A stretch of DNA of 64,000 nucleotides from Tetragonia tetragonoides (Eukaryota > Streptophyta > Magnoliopsida > Caryophyllales > Aizoaceae). Location: NCBI GenBank assembly GCA_038025085.1, contig CM076154.1, positions 30,992,501-31,056,500 of the forward strand, written 5' to 3'. Of this stretch, positions 33,411 to 44,800 are shown in pieces (within the stretch, counting starts at the first letter, position 1; the number at the start of each line of letters is the position of its first letter). The notes under the pieces are model-generated. The model was not told where the DNA came from, ran no database searches, and was given only the letters and a program-made list of their open reading frames with translations. The position numbers were made by a program, and so were the translations under genes.

Positions 33411-33711
33411 CTTGTGTGGACTTAGTCCATGGTGGACCAATACTTGGAGTCACTCCCTCTAAAAATGGAGCCACCCCTACTTCATCTAGAGCCACACCAC
33501 AATTTTATACTTGGCACCACCCCTACTTCACCTGGAGCCATCCCTTACTTTACCTGGAGCCACCCCTTACTTCACCTGGAGCCACCCCTCAAAATTACTC
33601 AAAATTTAATTCACCTGAAACCATCCCCTAATTTACATGAAGTCACCTACTATTTTACCTGAAACCACCTCTCAAAATTACTTAATTCATGGTGGACTAA
33701 GTCCACATAAG
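33411..33711. mobile_element. MITE-like element with an internal minisatellite
   Basis: Inverted ends read CTTGTGTGGACTTAGTCCA and CTTATGTGGACTTAGTCCA. Between them a roughly 21-bp unit like GGAGCCACCCCTTACTTCACC repeats imperfectly about nine times (33459-33670). Target duplication was not identified, so the superfamily is unknown. Confidence 0.6.
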
Positions 33712-34371
33712 ATATGCTGCTCCTCACTTTTGCTCTTTTCTGTAAATTTCCTAATAATAATAACTGAAGTCAATATCATAGAACAAAAAAAGATAATTAA
33801 GAAACAAAATCCAAATGCACCATTTTTTGAAATCACAAATAATGGAGGAGGCAAACTGGTGAGGTCCCACCCCAGAATGGCACAATCTCTCTTAATGATG
33901 GAAGGCAAACAAAAGCAATACCCAACTGGAAAATATTTGGTTGATCCAGTGGGTGGGTAACTTATATTGTAATTGTATCTATCTCTCTCCTATCTTAAAT
34001 GCTATTTTTTGGAAATAAAGGAAAAAGAATTTGAAAATAGAGAAGAGAGATAAACACATATAGGAAGTGGGTTGCCAAACCGGTGGTTGATGTATCATTC
34101 TCATCCAGCACACCCAACAAACCACCAACCCCTATCATTGATATGCTAATTCCCTTTCACTTCCTTCCTTCCCCATTTCCCTTCTGGCAATTATGTCCAT
34201 AACATTAGTACTACTTCCTTTCTCTCTCCTCCATTCCCATTTCAAATTCAGACATGATGACAACCCAATAATTAACCAACCATATATTGAATAAATTCAA
34301 GGAAAGCACTAATTTCATTCACATTTTATCACATTTTGCCAATTTCTCAAGAGAATAATACTAACAACAAA

Positions 34372-34718
34372 ATGGCAGTTGCTAATGCTAGTGAGAGGTC
34401 ATGGATGAGCAATAGTGAAGATGATAAGGTTTTGAGTTTGTGTAAAATCCCATTTTGGCAAAGTACTACCAGTACCACCACCACCAGCACCAATACGACG
34501 TCGTCATTGTCTACATCATACCAGTCTAATAATCATAGCCATTATATTCATCACAATCAAAAGCTTGGAAATGGTGAAGGGCAAAATGGTCATCAAAATC
34601 GTCCACCCATTACAGTTTCCTCCATTGCTAAGTCTTTGCTTCCACCTCGTCGAAGGCTTCGTCTTGATCCTTCTAGCAAGCTATTTTTCCCATGTATGTA
34701 ATTTATTTGTCTCTCTGT

Positions 34719-34752
<34 letters not shown>

Positions 34753-37700
34753 TGTGAATTTTGTTAATTGGGATATTATGTTTGTCTAAGATTGTGAAAA
34801 AGATTGGAAATTTGAAGTGGGTAATGTTGGATTATGTTGGATTTTGGTTTGTGATAGTGGGGTACCTTTTTAATTTTGTGGGTTTTTGTTGGTTTTTGAA
34901 GATGAACCAGGAAAGCAAGTCAGAAGTGCTATAAACATCAAGAATATATGCAAGTCTCATGTTGCCTTTAAGGTACTCTTTTTTTTTCTTTTTCTTTTTC
35001 TTCTTCTTCTTCTATGGATTCGTTTGTCGGGGTTTTAGATAAAGGGTCCCTTAGCTAAATGGGTATTATCAGAAATTAGTTGTTTGGTTAACTCCTGAAG
35101 TTATAGAGTAACACACAAGGATATGGCATATGGGCAATTTGTCAAATAAGAATTAGCATCAAATTGGCTAAAAGGGAATTTTGGGACCAAATTTAAATGA
35201 AAGTGTGCCAATACTAAACATTGTTGTGTTAACCTTTGACAAATTCCACTTGGAACACAAATTAGTACAGTGACACAAGCCTATGTGCCTCATTCTTTAT
35301 CAAAGGTTTCAACATCCATTAAGGAGAATGTGGCATGATTCACCTCAAAAAGGTTGTGCAAAAATTCAAAAGTTATGATGAGCCATAGTTGGATGATCCT
35401 ACATAGTTCCTTAATATGTTGGGCACATTAAGGATTATAATTGAGTTTGTTTTTGTCATTTGTCCCCTTGTCATGGTTTTATGTTGAGAGTTTTCATTTC
35501 CAAATAGGGATTCATTAGCAATTGTCTAACTAGCTTCTAATCAATGTTGCATGATCAGTTTCAAACAACAGCACCAAAGAGCTGCTACATGCGTCCCCCA
35601 GGTGGTGTCCTGGCTCCAGGAGAAACTCTAGTGGCTGTTGGTAATTATCATATTGCACATCCCATGATATTTCTGCAAAGGTTTTCAGGTGCTATAACGA
35701 AGCTGCTAACATAGTAGAACTTGGATTTGTAGTGTTCAAATTTGTGGAGCCTCCGGAGAACAATGAGGGACCAGTAGACCACAAAAGCAGAGTTAAGTTC
35801 AAGATAATGAGCTTGAAAGTGAGCGGCGATCAGCTAGACTATGTACCAGAGATGGTTGGTGAAACTTTTGCTTATTTTTCTCTCTTGCTCTTTTCATTGT
35901 GGTCTTTTATCATATGCTTAAACTGGCTCTATGTTACTCAGGCAGCAGTAAGTGCACGACACGCGTATGAATTCAAGTGCCATACTTGCCCAAACTTTCA
36001 AAAAATTTCATGTACTTGGCCTAAAATGGAGTGTCAAGTATCCAATACAGGTGCTGAATATGAATTAAAGAGTCGGAGTCACATAGAAATTGCATGTCAT
36101 ACTCGATCCTGAAATATTTGTCAGGGAAAAGCGTATTTAAGGTTTAAGGATCATTGTTGGGAGGATCAGTTACATGGGTGAATAAGGCTGGTAATGAAAA
36201 ATTTCTAATGCATGACCATGTATACATTACGCCAAGTTGTGTGTGCAATGGTATGTTATATCCTATTCATTTGAATGTAAGGAGAAAAAGTAATGCCACT
36301 TTGCTCCTTCATTGAGTTCCACCTTTACATACTTCCATCAGTTTGTCTATCGTAGATTCCTAGTCATTGTGGCTCACCCCATGAATTTCTGTATTCAGTG
36401 AGAGAGCTAAGGCTTACGGAATATATGACTGTCTAACTGTTTTGTCTGATGATCTAGCTAGCAAGATCTCCATCTTCATTGAAAGCAAGGCAACTGTATT
36501 CAGAATGCCCATGGCAGTGGTTGCTTTCTCAATGAACCGTAAAGCTTTTAAAACATAACTGGGTATTACTCTGGGATTTTTGTATCTGACATGGGGTGAA
36601 CTGCTGCTTGATCTAAAAACTAAGAAGATACCATGTGTAACAATTGTAGCATTTGTTCTATACCTCTGGATACAGTGGGACTCGAATCAAAATCTAGGTA
36701 AAATTTATGTACTTGGATGTTCAAGAAATCATAGACTTGGTTATATCTTGCCATGTGTTCCAATTGGAGAGCTCTGATGCTGGCTTCGTATCGTGAAATA
36801 TAGCTGCAGGTGACCTAAAAAGTGACCTTAGTCAGTAATCTCAGGGTTGTACTGGGAGGACTTAGTTTGCTTCTATTCTGCTAATAAGCATCCTTAGAGA
36901 TGACCATGGGTTCGGTTTCTCAGTAGTTTCTTATTCATATATCTCTTGGCTTTACGACCTACAAAGTCCAGATACCTCTCAGCTCTCAAAAAGTAAGAAT
37001 GATATTAATCTGGATAGAGCATCAAGCTCGAGTGCTCGACAACTTTCACTGTATTCTGTGCTATGACTGGCTGATAAATACAGGCCTGTGTACTGAATTT
37101 CAACTTGAAGGACTACTTTTAACTTAACTTTAGTCCGAAATTTAACCATTTTCTGAGTATTACTGAAATTCTTTAACCTAATAAGGGAATCCTCACAATC
37201 CCACCCTTGAAAAGCCCTTGTAGCCCTCCATCAATATATAAGGCAACACTCACAATCCTACCAAGAGTCTAGTTACGTAGGAAAATGTTCCATCATGTTT
37301 ATTTGGCTGTTTCTATGAAATCTTTCTCATTTGAGTTATGGCCTTGTATTACACACTGCTTCGTGCTCTTAATTTTGTTATATTTTTAGTGGGAAATATT
37401 CGGACATGAGTAATAGTATTGAATCATAAGTCAGTCACTGCCTAAAAATCACGATGTCCATAGCAGTTCTCTTGCTTTGACTAAAGTGTAAAGCAAGGCA
37501 CTGTATAAGCTAAGGGTTGCACTGGGAAGACCTTGTTTGTTCCTATTCTGCAGATCAGCATCCCCTGAGTTTAAATTTCTGATCTATATGTGGTGTTATA
37601 ACTTATAAACTACAGATTTCTGTCTCAGCGCTCAAATAGTAGGGCATGATACTCATCTACATCACGGATATCAACAATTTTCACTGTTTTCTAATTCAAT

Positions 37701-38518
37701 CATTCTTTGCATTTTACTGAAAAGGTTTAATCTCATGCAGTTTGAAGAACAGAGAGATCAAGTATCGGTTGAGCAAATTTTGCGCGTTGTTTTCCTTAAT
37801 GCAGAGCGTCCTAGCCCAGTAAGTCGAGTCACACTTGGATTTGCTTGTTAGTTGTTAGTTGGAGGTTGTGGTGACATTTTACCCTACACCATCCGAATTC
37901 CGAACTTTGAGCAAACCACCAGAATAATGTTTCATGCCATTTTTACAATGCTTTGTCACAACTTTTACTCACACCCATCCAAAATGGAATTGCCTATGAA
38001 ATATCACCGAGTCTGAATGTTTCAGATAACATTGTTGGTTCTGCTATGAATTTTTAATCAGTAATATAGTACGTGTCTGGTGGGTTCTTTAAAGGAAGAA
38101 AATGAAATGCAAAGTATCTGTGTACAAAAGATAAAGTCCTATGGACTCACAATGGCTTTGTCGTTCTTCAACTGAAGGCACTAGAGAAGCTCAAGCGGCA
38201 ATTAGCTGAGGCGGATGCGGCAGTTGAAACCCGTGTTAGCAGAAAGCCTCAACAGGATGCCGGTCCTCGTATCGGAGGTGAAGGTCTTGTTATTGATGAA
38301 TGGGTACGACAATTTCCATCTTGAAAGCCATTTTCTTTTTGTCTTTGTGATTCTGTGAAGCAATTAACTTAAATACTAGAAATATGCAATCCCCTCTGTA
38401 GTAAAAATGCTGATCATGTCCTTGCATTGTCTCACTATTTATATGTTCTGATTCGCAGAAAGAACGCAGGGAAAGATATCTAGCTCAACAAAATGGCGAA
38501 GTAACTGACTCGCTCTGA
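34372..38518 (+). CDS. VAP/MSP-domain vesicle-associated protein, VAP4 group
   Basis: Seven exons: 34372-34693, 34902-34972, 35559-35640, 35733-35854, 37741-37818, 38178-38303 and 38459-38518. They give 286 residues, with every junction GT-AG and in phase. The N-terminus is Ser/Thr/Asn-rich and probably disordered. The MSP (major sperm protein) domain runs from about residue 95 ('SLLPPRRRLRLDPSSKLFFP') through 'EPGKQVRSAINIKN', 'SHVAFKFQTTAPKSCYMRPP', 'LAPGETL' and 'VFKFVEPPENN'. The tail has 'LEKLKRQLAEADAAVE' (coiled coil) and ends 'KERRERYLAQQNGEVTDSL'. It matches Arabidopsis VAP4-1/4-2 (MAMI) proteins, of about 266-295 residues. VAPs bind FFAT-motif partners at ER contact sites; the VAP4 group lacks the usual C-terminal transmembrane anchor, and none is seen here. 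The start was chosen as the first in-frame ATG. Confidence 0.93.
35855..37740 (+). other. Large intron 4 of the VAP4 gene
   Basis: This 1886-bp intron contains no ORF of note. Two diverged copies of a segment lie inside it (36840-37010 and 37505-37665, shared CTCAGGGTTG/TAAGGGTTG, TATTCTGC, CAGCTCTCAAA/CAGCGCTCAAA). A segment near 37320-37440 resembles one in intron 6 of the downstream gene (44165-44260). Confidence 0.55.
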
Positions 38519-39281
38519 TATTACTTGATTTCCTGCAATTTCGCTGTTATAGCTGATAGTTAGTATTATGGCCATCCGGTATAGTAGGATAGGCTTGTAA
38601 GATAATTTCTTCGAGTAGGGATATAACTTTGGCGACTGCAATTGTATTGAACCTTATGCAAACAGAAAGAGGAAGATGTATCAGTGAAGAGTGGTTGGCA
38701 TCATTTTGTAATTGTTTGTCATCACCAAACATACAAGAGAGATCTTAGTATCTTACTGCAATTTATTTTCCTTTTTGGTAAATTGATCGTTGATTTTTGT
38801 TAATAGTTTTGCTCAGTTGACCATTTGGATACGTGACAGAATATCAGTTTGGTTTGGCTGGCAGTGACACTCTAACTCTTGTGTGAGTTTTTGTTATCTA
38901 GAGCATGTAAAAGTTCTAACACTCTACTTCAAACTCAGACTATGCCATGTTGCCAACGAACTCTACCCCCCTATTATGTGGTTAATTGAAAAGAAACACA
39001 CTCCTCAATCCTCATTGTTCGATTTGATTTGACTATTGTGTCTTTTTCTCGTATATGGTTAATCAAAACACCATTTTTTGAACATGGATCTACATAAGGT
39101 AAATTATGTGAATGTCCGTTAACTGCCCTCATCTCTAAAATTGCAATAATTGTGTGATTGGACTAACTAATGTAACTTTTTATTGTTGATTTTTTTTTTC
39201 TTTTCCAGTGTTTTTTTTGTATGAAAATTTAACCACTTTCCCCTTTATAGATTGATAAGGAATAAGAAGATTCTCTGATCT
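38519..39281. terminator. 3' flank of VAP4 gene
   Basis: It contains the 3' untranslated region. No classic AATAAA lies directly after the stop. The rest is AT-rich and gene-free. Confidence 0.35.
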
Positions 39282-39681
39282 CTATTGTTGAATCTTTCAT
39301 TCTTTTACTACATTTCCTCACTCGTCTATATTAGTTATTTACCATTTTGTTCCCCTTAAACTTATAAAAGCTTACAACGTTAAAAAAAAAACATCAATTC
39401 ACTTAAACCGTTGTGGTCTAAACCGCCCGGTTTGGAGGAAATGGAATCGATTTAGTTATGTGCCCACCACAAGTCCACTATTGTTGAATCTTTCATTCTT
39501 TTATTGCATTTCTCCACTCGTCTTAATTAGTTATTCACCATTTTCTTCCCCTTAACCTTACAAAAGCTTACAACGTAAAAGAAAAGAAAGAAAGAAAATT
39601 AAATCACTTAAACCGTTTCGGTCTGGACCGCCCGGTTTGGAGGAAATGGAATTCATTCGGTTATGTGTCCACCACGAGTCC
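39282..39681. repeat. 196-bp tandem duplication upstream of the isomerase gene
   Basis: Copy A starts CTATTGTTGAATCTTTCATT at 39282 and copy B repeats it at 39478. Both contain AAACCGT...ACCGCCCGGTTTGGAGGAA and end CCACAAGTCC / CCACGAGTCC. The pair ends about 250 bases before the start codon of the isopropylmalate isomerase gene. A GA repeat (39851-39862) lies closer in. It is likely promoter or upstream regulatory DNA. Confidence 0.75.
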
Positions 39682-39933
39682 AAAAAAAAACTTTTTGTTT
39701 TCTTTTTCTTTTGTGTCCTTGTTTTAATTTTCTGAAGCTAATCGCCGCCCATCAAAAGTGCGTGGGTAGAAACTACTCCGTATAACAAAAATCACGTTTT
39801 GCTTTTGGTTCTCTCTGACATCCTTCAGTTCCTCCAAACAGCCATACCAGAGAGAGAGAGAGTAAGAAATCATCAGCCAAAATACAAACATTTCACAAGA
39901 ACAATTATTTGGCGACTTTGCTGAAAACCCCAA

Positions 39934-41809
39934 ATGGCTGCTTCATCTACTTTTGCTTCGACATCCTCATCTTTCATCTACAAGGTAAACCCTTTTTTCT
40001 TACCATTTCAAAAACCCTTGATGTTTTGTCAATTTGTGCTAGTTTTTTCCCCATTAAATTTGGGTTATGTTTCATTTTTGTGTTGTTTTTGTGTGTTTTT
40101 GAGTGCAGAAGGATGTGGGTCTTTCAGCTTTTTCCTCTTCTTTAAACAATTGCAGCCAATTTTCAGCTGCAAAATGCAGGAAAATGAGGTCAAATAAGAT
40201 CGTTTCTGTCATGGCTCCCCAGCAAACAGAACGCAAACCTTCTACAACTGGCTCGGTTTGTCTCTTCTGTCAAAATCCCATTTTTGTATATTAGTGGAAT
40301 TTGTTGTTATTTTGTTATGTTTAGTGTTTATGAAGGTACTATTGATTGACTGTTGTGTTTTGGGATGTGGGTTTTAATTAGATGGTTGAATCAGGTGAAA
40401 AGTGTGATGACTATGACTAGAAAATATCCCATTTTTGTATGCTAATGGTTGCATTATTCTTGTGTTTAGTGTTTATAAAGATATTATTTGATTGATTATT
40501 GTGTTTTGGGATATGGATTTTGATTGGGGTTATTGGATCAGGTGAAAAATGCAATGACAATGACTGAGAAAATCTTGGCTCGAGCTTCTGAGAAACCCCA
40601 ATTGAGTCCTGGTGACAATGTATGGGTCAATGTTGATGTCCTGATGACACATGATGTTTGTGGACCTGGTTCCTTTGGTATCTTCAAGAAGGAATTTGGC
40701 AAGGATGCTAAGGTATTTTTGCATCATGATAAGTGTTAGGTTCTGATGATTGTTGTTGAAATTTGTCCTGTTATGCGATTTGGATTGTTGGTTTTTGATG
40801 TTGACATGTTTCACTGCTCCCTAGAGAAATCAGATTAATATAATATGTTGGCATTTGATTCCAAATTTCCAATTGACTTAAGTTTGATGAATATTGATAT
40901 GAGGTCACAGACATCAATTTTCCTGGAGTGACTACTTGTTTAGTAAGGTGGTGTAGAGAAATTATAGCCCTCGACTTCTTAATACAGTGATACCATATAT
41001 CTGTATGACGTGTTTGAGAATTTGCTTCTAACCCTGTAGTAGTTGTAGCTTCCCTTCATCATTAAACATTGTTTATTCCTATATTTGAAGCCATATTCTC
41101 ATAGATGGATATGCTAATTTCAAAGAAGCTTTAGTAAAAACAATGTGCATAGGATAGACTTAATATAATTTGGTAATGTCCATAGGCATGTCATGTTGAT
41201 TCATGTTGAATGGGTTGATTCTTGCCGTGATTACAAGATTACTTACTTACCAGGAAGGCTCATGTTTAGCTGATGGAACAGTTTCCATAACGTTCGTACT
41301 GTATACATTTAATGGTTATCGCTGTCCTGCTTTTGCTTGTCTTCCCCTTTTGTCGTGATAGATTGAACTCTAGGGTTTGTGTGGAAAAATGTCTAAATAC
41401 CATCACTACTTTGGTTGCATTGAATAAGAGAGAAATCCTTTGTGGTCGAGTTCAAGGGTTTGAACAATCAAGAAAAAAATATTAAGGGAGATAGACCTTT
41501 TTGGTCTTGATACCAAAGGGGTTATGGTCCTTAAGAGGACTAAAGGAGCTTCTACATTTATGGACATTTTAGTTACTGTTCAAATATCGAAGGAAGTCCA
41601 AGAAGCATTTAATAATGACAAATTTTGTTCACTTTTTACCTCATCTTGTATATGACTGTTACTTTCTGCTCATAGTTGATTATTGCATGTGGTTGCATTG
41701 CATCTTCATTCTTCTACCAGGGTTAAGGCTAGTAGGCTACATACATGCTCCCTTTACCCTGTTTCTGTTGGGAATCTTACTCTCTGGTTTTTGTTGTAGC
41801 AGACTACTA

Positions 41810-41857
<48 letters not shown>

Positions 41858-44800
41858 GTCTCTCTAGTTTTTTCATAGGCATCTATTTAGTTTTTACAGT
41901 TGTCCGGTTCTATTTTTTTATTATTATTATTTTTACATACAATATGTGGGTGGTTTGCCTGTTGTACTATTGGGAATGCTTGGTGTCATGGTGTTTTGTT
42001 TCCCCCTGTTCAGTGTCTGGTTATCTAAAACAATGACCCTGAACTACTATACCCCTGCTCCCACCAAACATATAGCAGCGAAAAGAGAGAGAAGAAAATA
42101 GGCCACCTCTTTTTGTGAATGCATGTCTGCATTGTCTAATTTTCTCTCTGAAGGCGAGATTATTTAGGGTCTGTTCTCCCCAACTTATTTCTGTTTATTT
42201 CAGCAAACTTCAACAAACTTCTGCAAACTTAAACAAAGTTAAACAAACCAATATACAAACTACTTATAAAAAACACTTGAATCAACAAGATTCAACAAAT
42301 ATAAACAAAGTTCAACGAAGTACAACAAAGTTAAATAAAGTTAAATAAAGTTCAACAAAGTTCAACGAAGTTCAACAAAGTTCAACAAAAATAAATTTTC
42401 AGTAATAAATATAAACGTTTTTCAATTGGGAAGAACAGACCCTTAATTGTTACACTTACCTAAAAATATTGTTTTAGTTGTTGACCTTTTTGGCCAAACA
42501 TCTCTTTCCATTCCTTAATTTTTCTTTGAAGCCTAAAGCTCTATATGATATCTGCTTCATTGTCTTAAATTGAAGGTTTGGGACCGTGAAAAGATTGTTA
42601 TTATTCCTGATCACTACATATTTACAAATGATGAACGTGCAAATCGCAATGTTGATATCTTGAGGGACTTTGTGAAGGAGCAAAATATCAAATACTTCTA
42701 TGACATAACCGATCGTTCAGACTTCAAGGTAATTTGTGGGTAATATTCTCCACATTCTGCCGTTAGCTAGTGGATTCTGATGACTTTATCATAATTGCAG
42801 GTTAACCCTGATTATAAAGGAGTTTGCCATGTTGCTCTTGCTCAAGAGGGTCATTGTAGGCCTGGAGAGGTGCATGGTCTTTGCAACTTTCCCCATTGGT
42901 TTTGTGTCATGATCTTTCTATTCTATGTTGTGAAATGTGAATCTTATAAATAAAATCATCTATCGTCAGGTATTGTTGGGTACTGACTCTCACACATGTA
43001 ATGCTGGAGCATTTGGTCAGTTTGCCTCTGGAATAGGCAATACTGATGCAGGTTTTGTTCTGGGAACTGGCAAGATATTGTTGAAGGTCCGTAAACGTGG
43101 TTCATCATCTCTTAGTTTTATGATCTCTCTCTGTGTTTCGTAGTGCTTTTGATGAGTTTGGTTATTTATACCATACTTATTTTTTGTTTAACTATTTGGG
43201 TGAATAAACAAATAATTGCACAAACCTATTCATATACTCAACTGCAGCGTCTAGATCATGGCTAACTGAGCATTGGAAAACTAGATGAGAGCATGATTGA
43301 GATGCAGCTTGACATGACATACAAGAAGCACCCACCTGTAATTGATCCTTTGCATTCCGTCTTTAGTGAGCTTCATACACACACTGTCGTCCAGAAAATG
43401 AAATGACGTTTTGGGATGATGGCCAACAAGCAATGAACCCATTCTGAACAGTGTTGTAACCATTCTGAGTAGCCATCTACCTGTTCCCATTATACGGAGA
43501 AGCTAAGTTGCCTTTCACAGTATCTTTCTTTCTCCAGGCAACTATAATTCCACATATCACCCCATTATACACACCCATTCACCCATTTGATCCACGAAGT
43601 GTCAGCTATAGATGCCATAGCCCAGATGTTATTGGCAATTGAAGTACAGTTCCAAATCTTATATTGTTTAGTATTCGTCAGCCTTGTTCCCTTGGTAGTA
43701 TGCATAATCCCAGGCAGCAAGAGGTGTTTTCCTGCACTCTCTTTAACAGAACATCTCTCCAAAGATGCTTAACCTGTTTAACCATCCTTGAGGTAGCATA
43801 AACACAGAGGATCACTAGATATGCATAGAAAGCAGGAGATAATTAACCGAGACCTGGAAGCATAACATATATGCCTACATGTCCAGCACTACATTCTTGA
43901 GCAATCTTCTCAACAATAAACTGGTAATCATGCTGATTTGATATGGAGGGGAAGAAAGGCACAGCTTAGTATCATAGGAAAAACTCCCCTGTTGAATCCG
44001 GTTAGATTCCATATCCACAGAAGCCTGAGCAAGCTTGAGATAAGTCTGAGATTAGTGAAATTGGCCAGAAGGCCAGTCACCAGTGAACATAGTGAAATGA
44101 TATGAATCCTCCATAACTTCACAGATTTAGTATTCTGCGTAAAAGATCATCAGCAAAACAAAGGTTATTCAAATGAGTTATGGCTTATGGCCTTTTATTA
44201 CACGCTGGTCCTGTTCGTAATTTAATATTCGGGCATGAGTAGTAGTATTGAATCATAATCACTGGTTAAAATCCTTGTTACTTCTCAATGCTGCAGGTTC
44301 CGCCAACTTTAAGATTTGTTTTGGATGGAGAGATGCCAAATTATTTGCTTGCAAAGGATTTGATACTGCAAGTAAGTGTGTGATGTTATTATTTGCATGT
44401 CTATCGATTGCATCACCAATAAGTCATTTCGGTGGTTCTTCTTCTCCAATTTATAGAATTGCATGGAGAATTTTCTTTTCTTCAGTCAACAAGTTCCTGT
44501 TTGCCTCCTGTATTTTGTTCTATTAACAATGGGCTGGGGAGCTGTACATTTGCTTGTAGCTAGAAGTTGTATAGAGAACAAGAATGACAAACAGCGGGTT
44601 GAAGCTTTAATTTTATTCATTACTTTCCATTTTACCTTCATTGCCCTTGTCATGCAGATCATTGGTGAAATATCAGTTGCTGGTGCGACATATAAGTCAA
44701 TGGAATTTGTTGGATCCACTGTTGAAAGTTTGACAGTAAGTTTGTTTCTTGCGTCCAATTTGTACAATATTGTTTGAAGTTCGATACAGTTTGTAAATAT

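Noticed and set aside
44463..44777. 104-codon ORF with hydrophobic stretches
   Set aside because: It runs across exon 8 of the isomerase in a different frame and into both introns.
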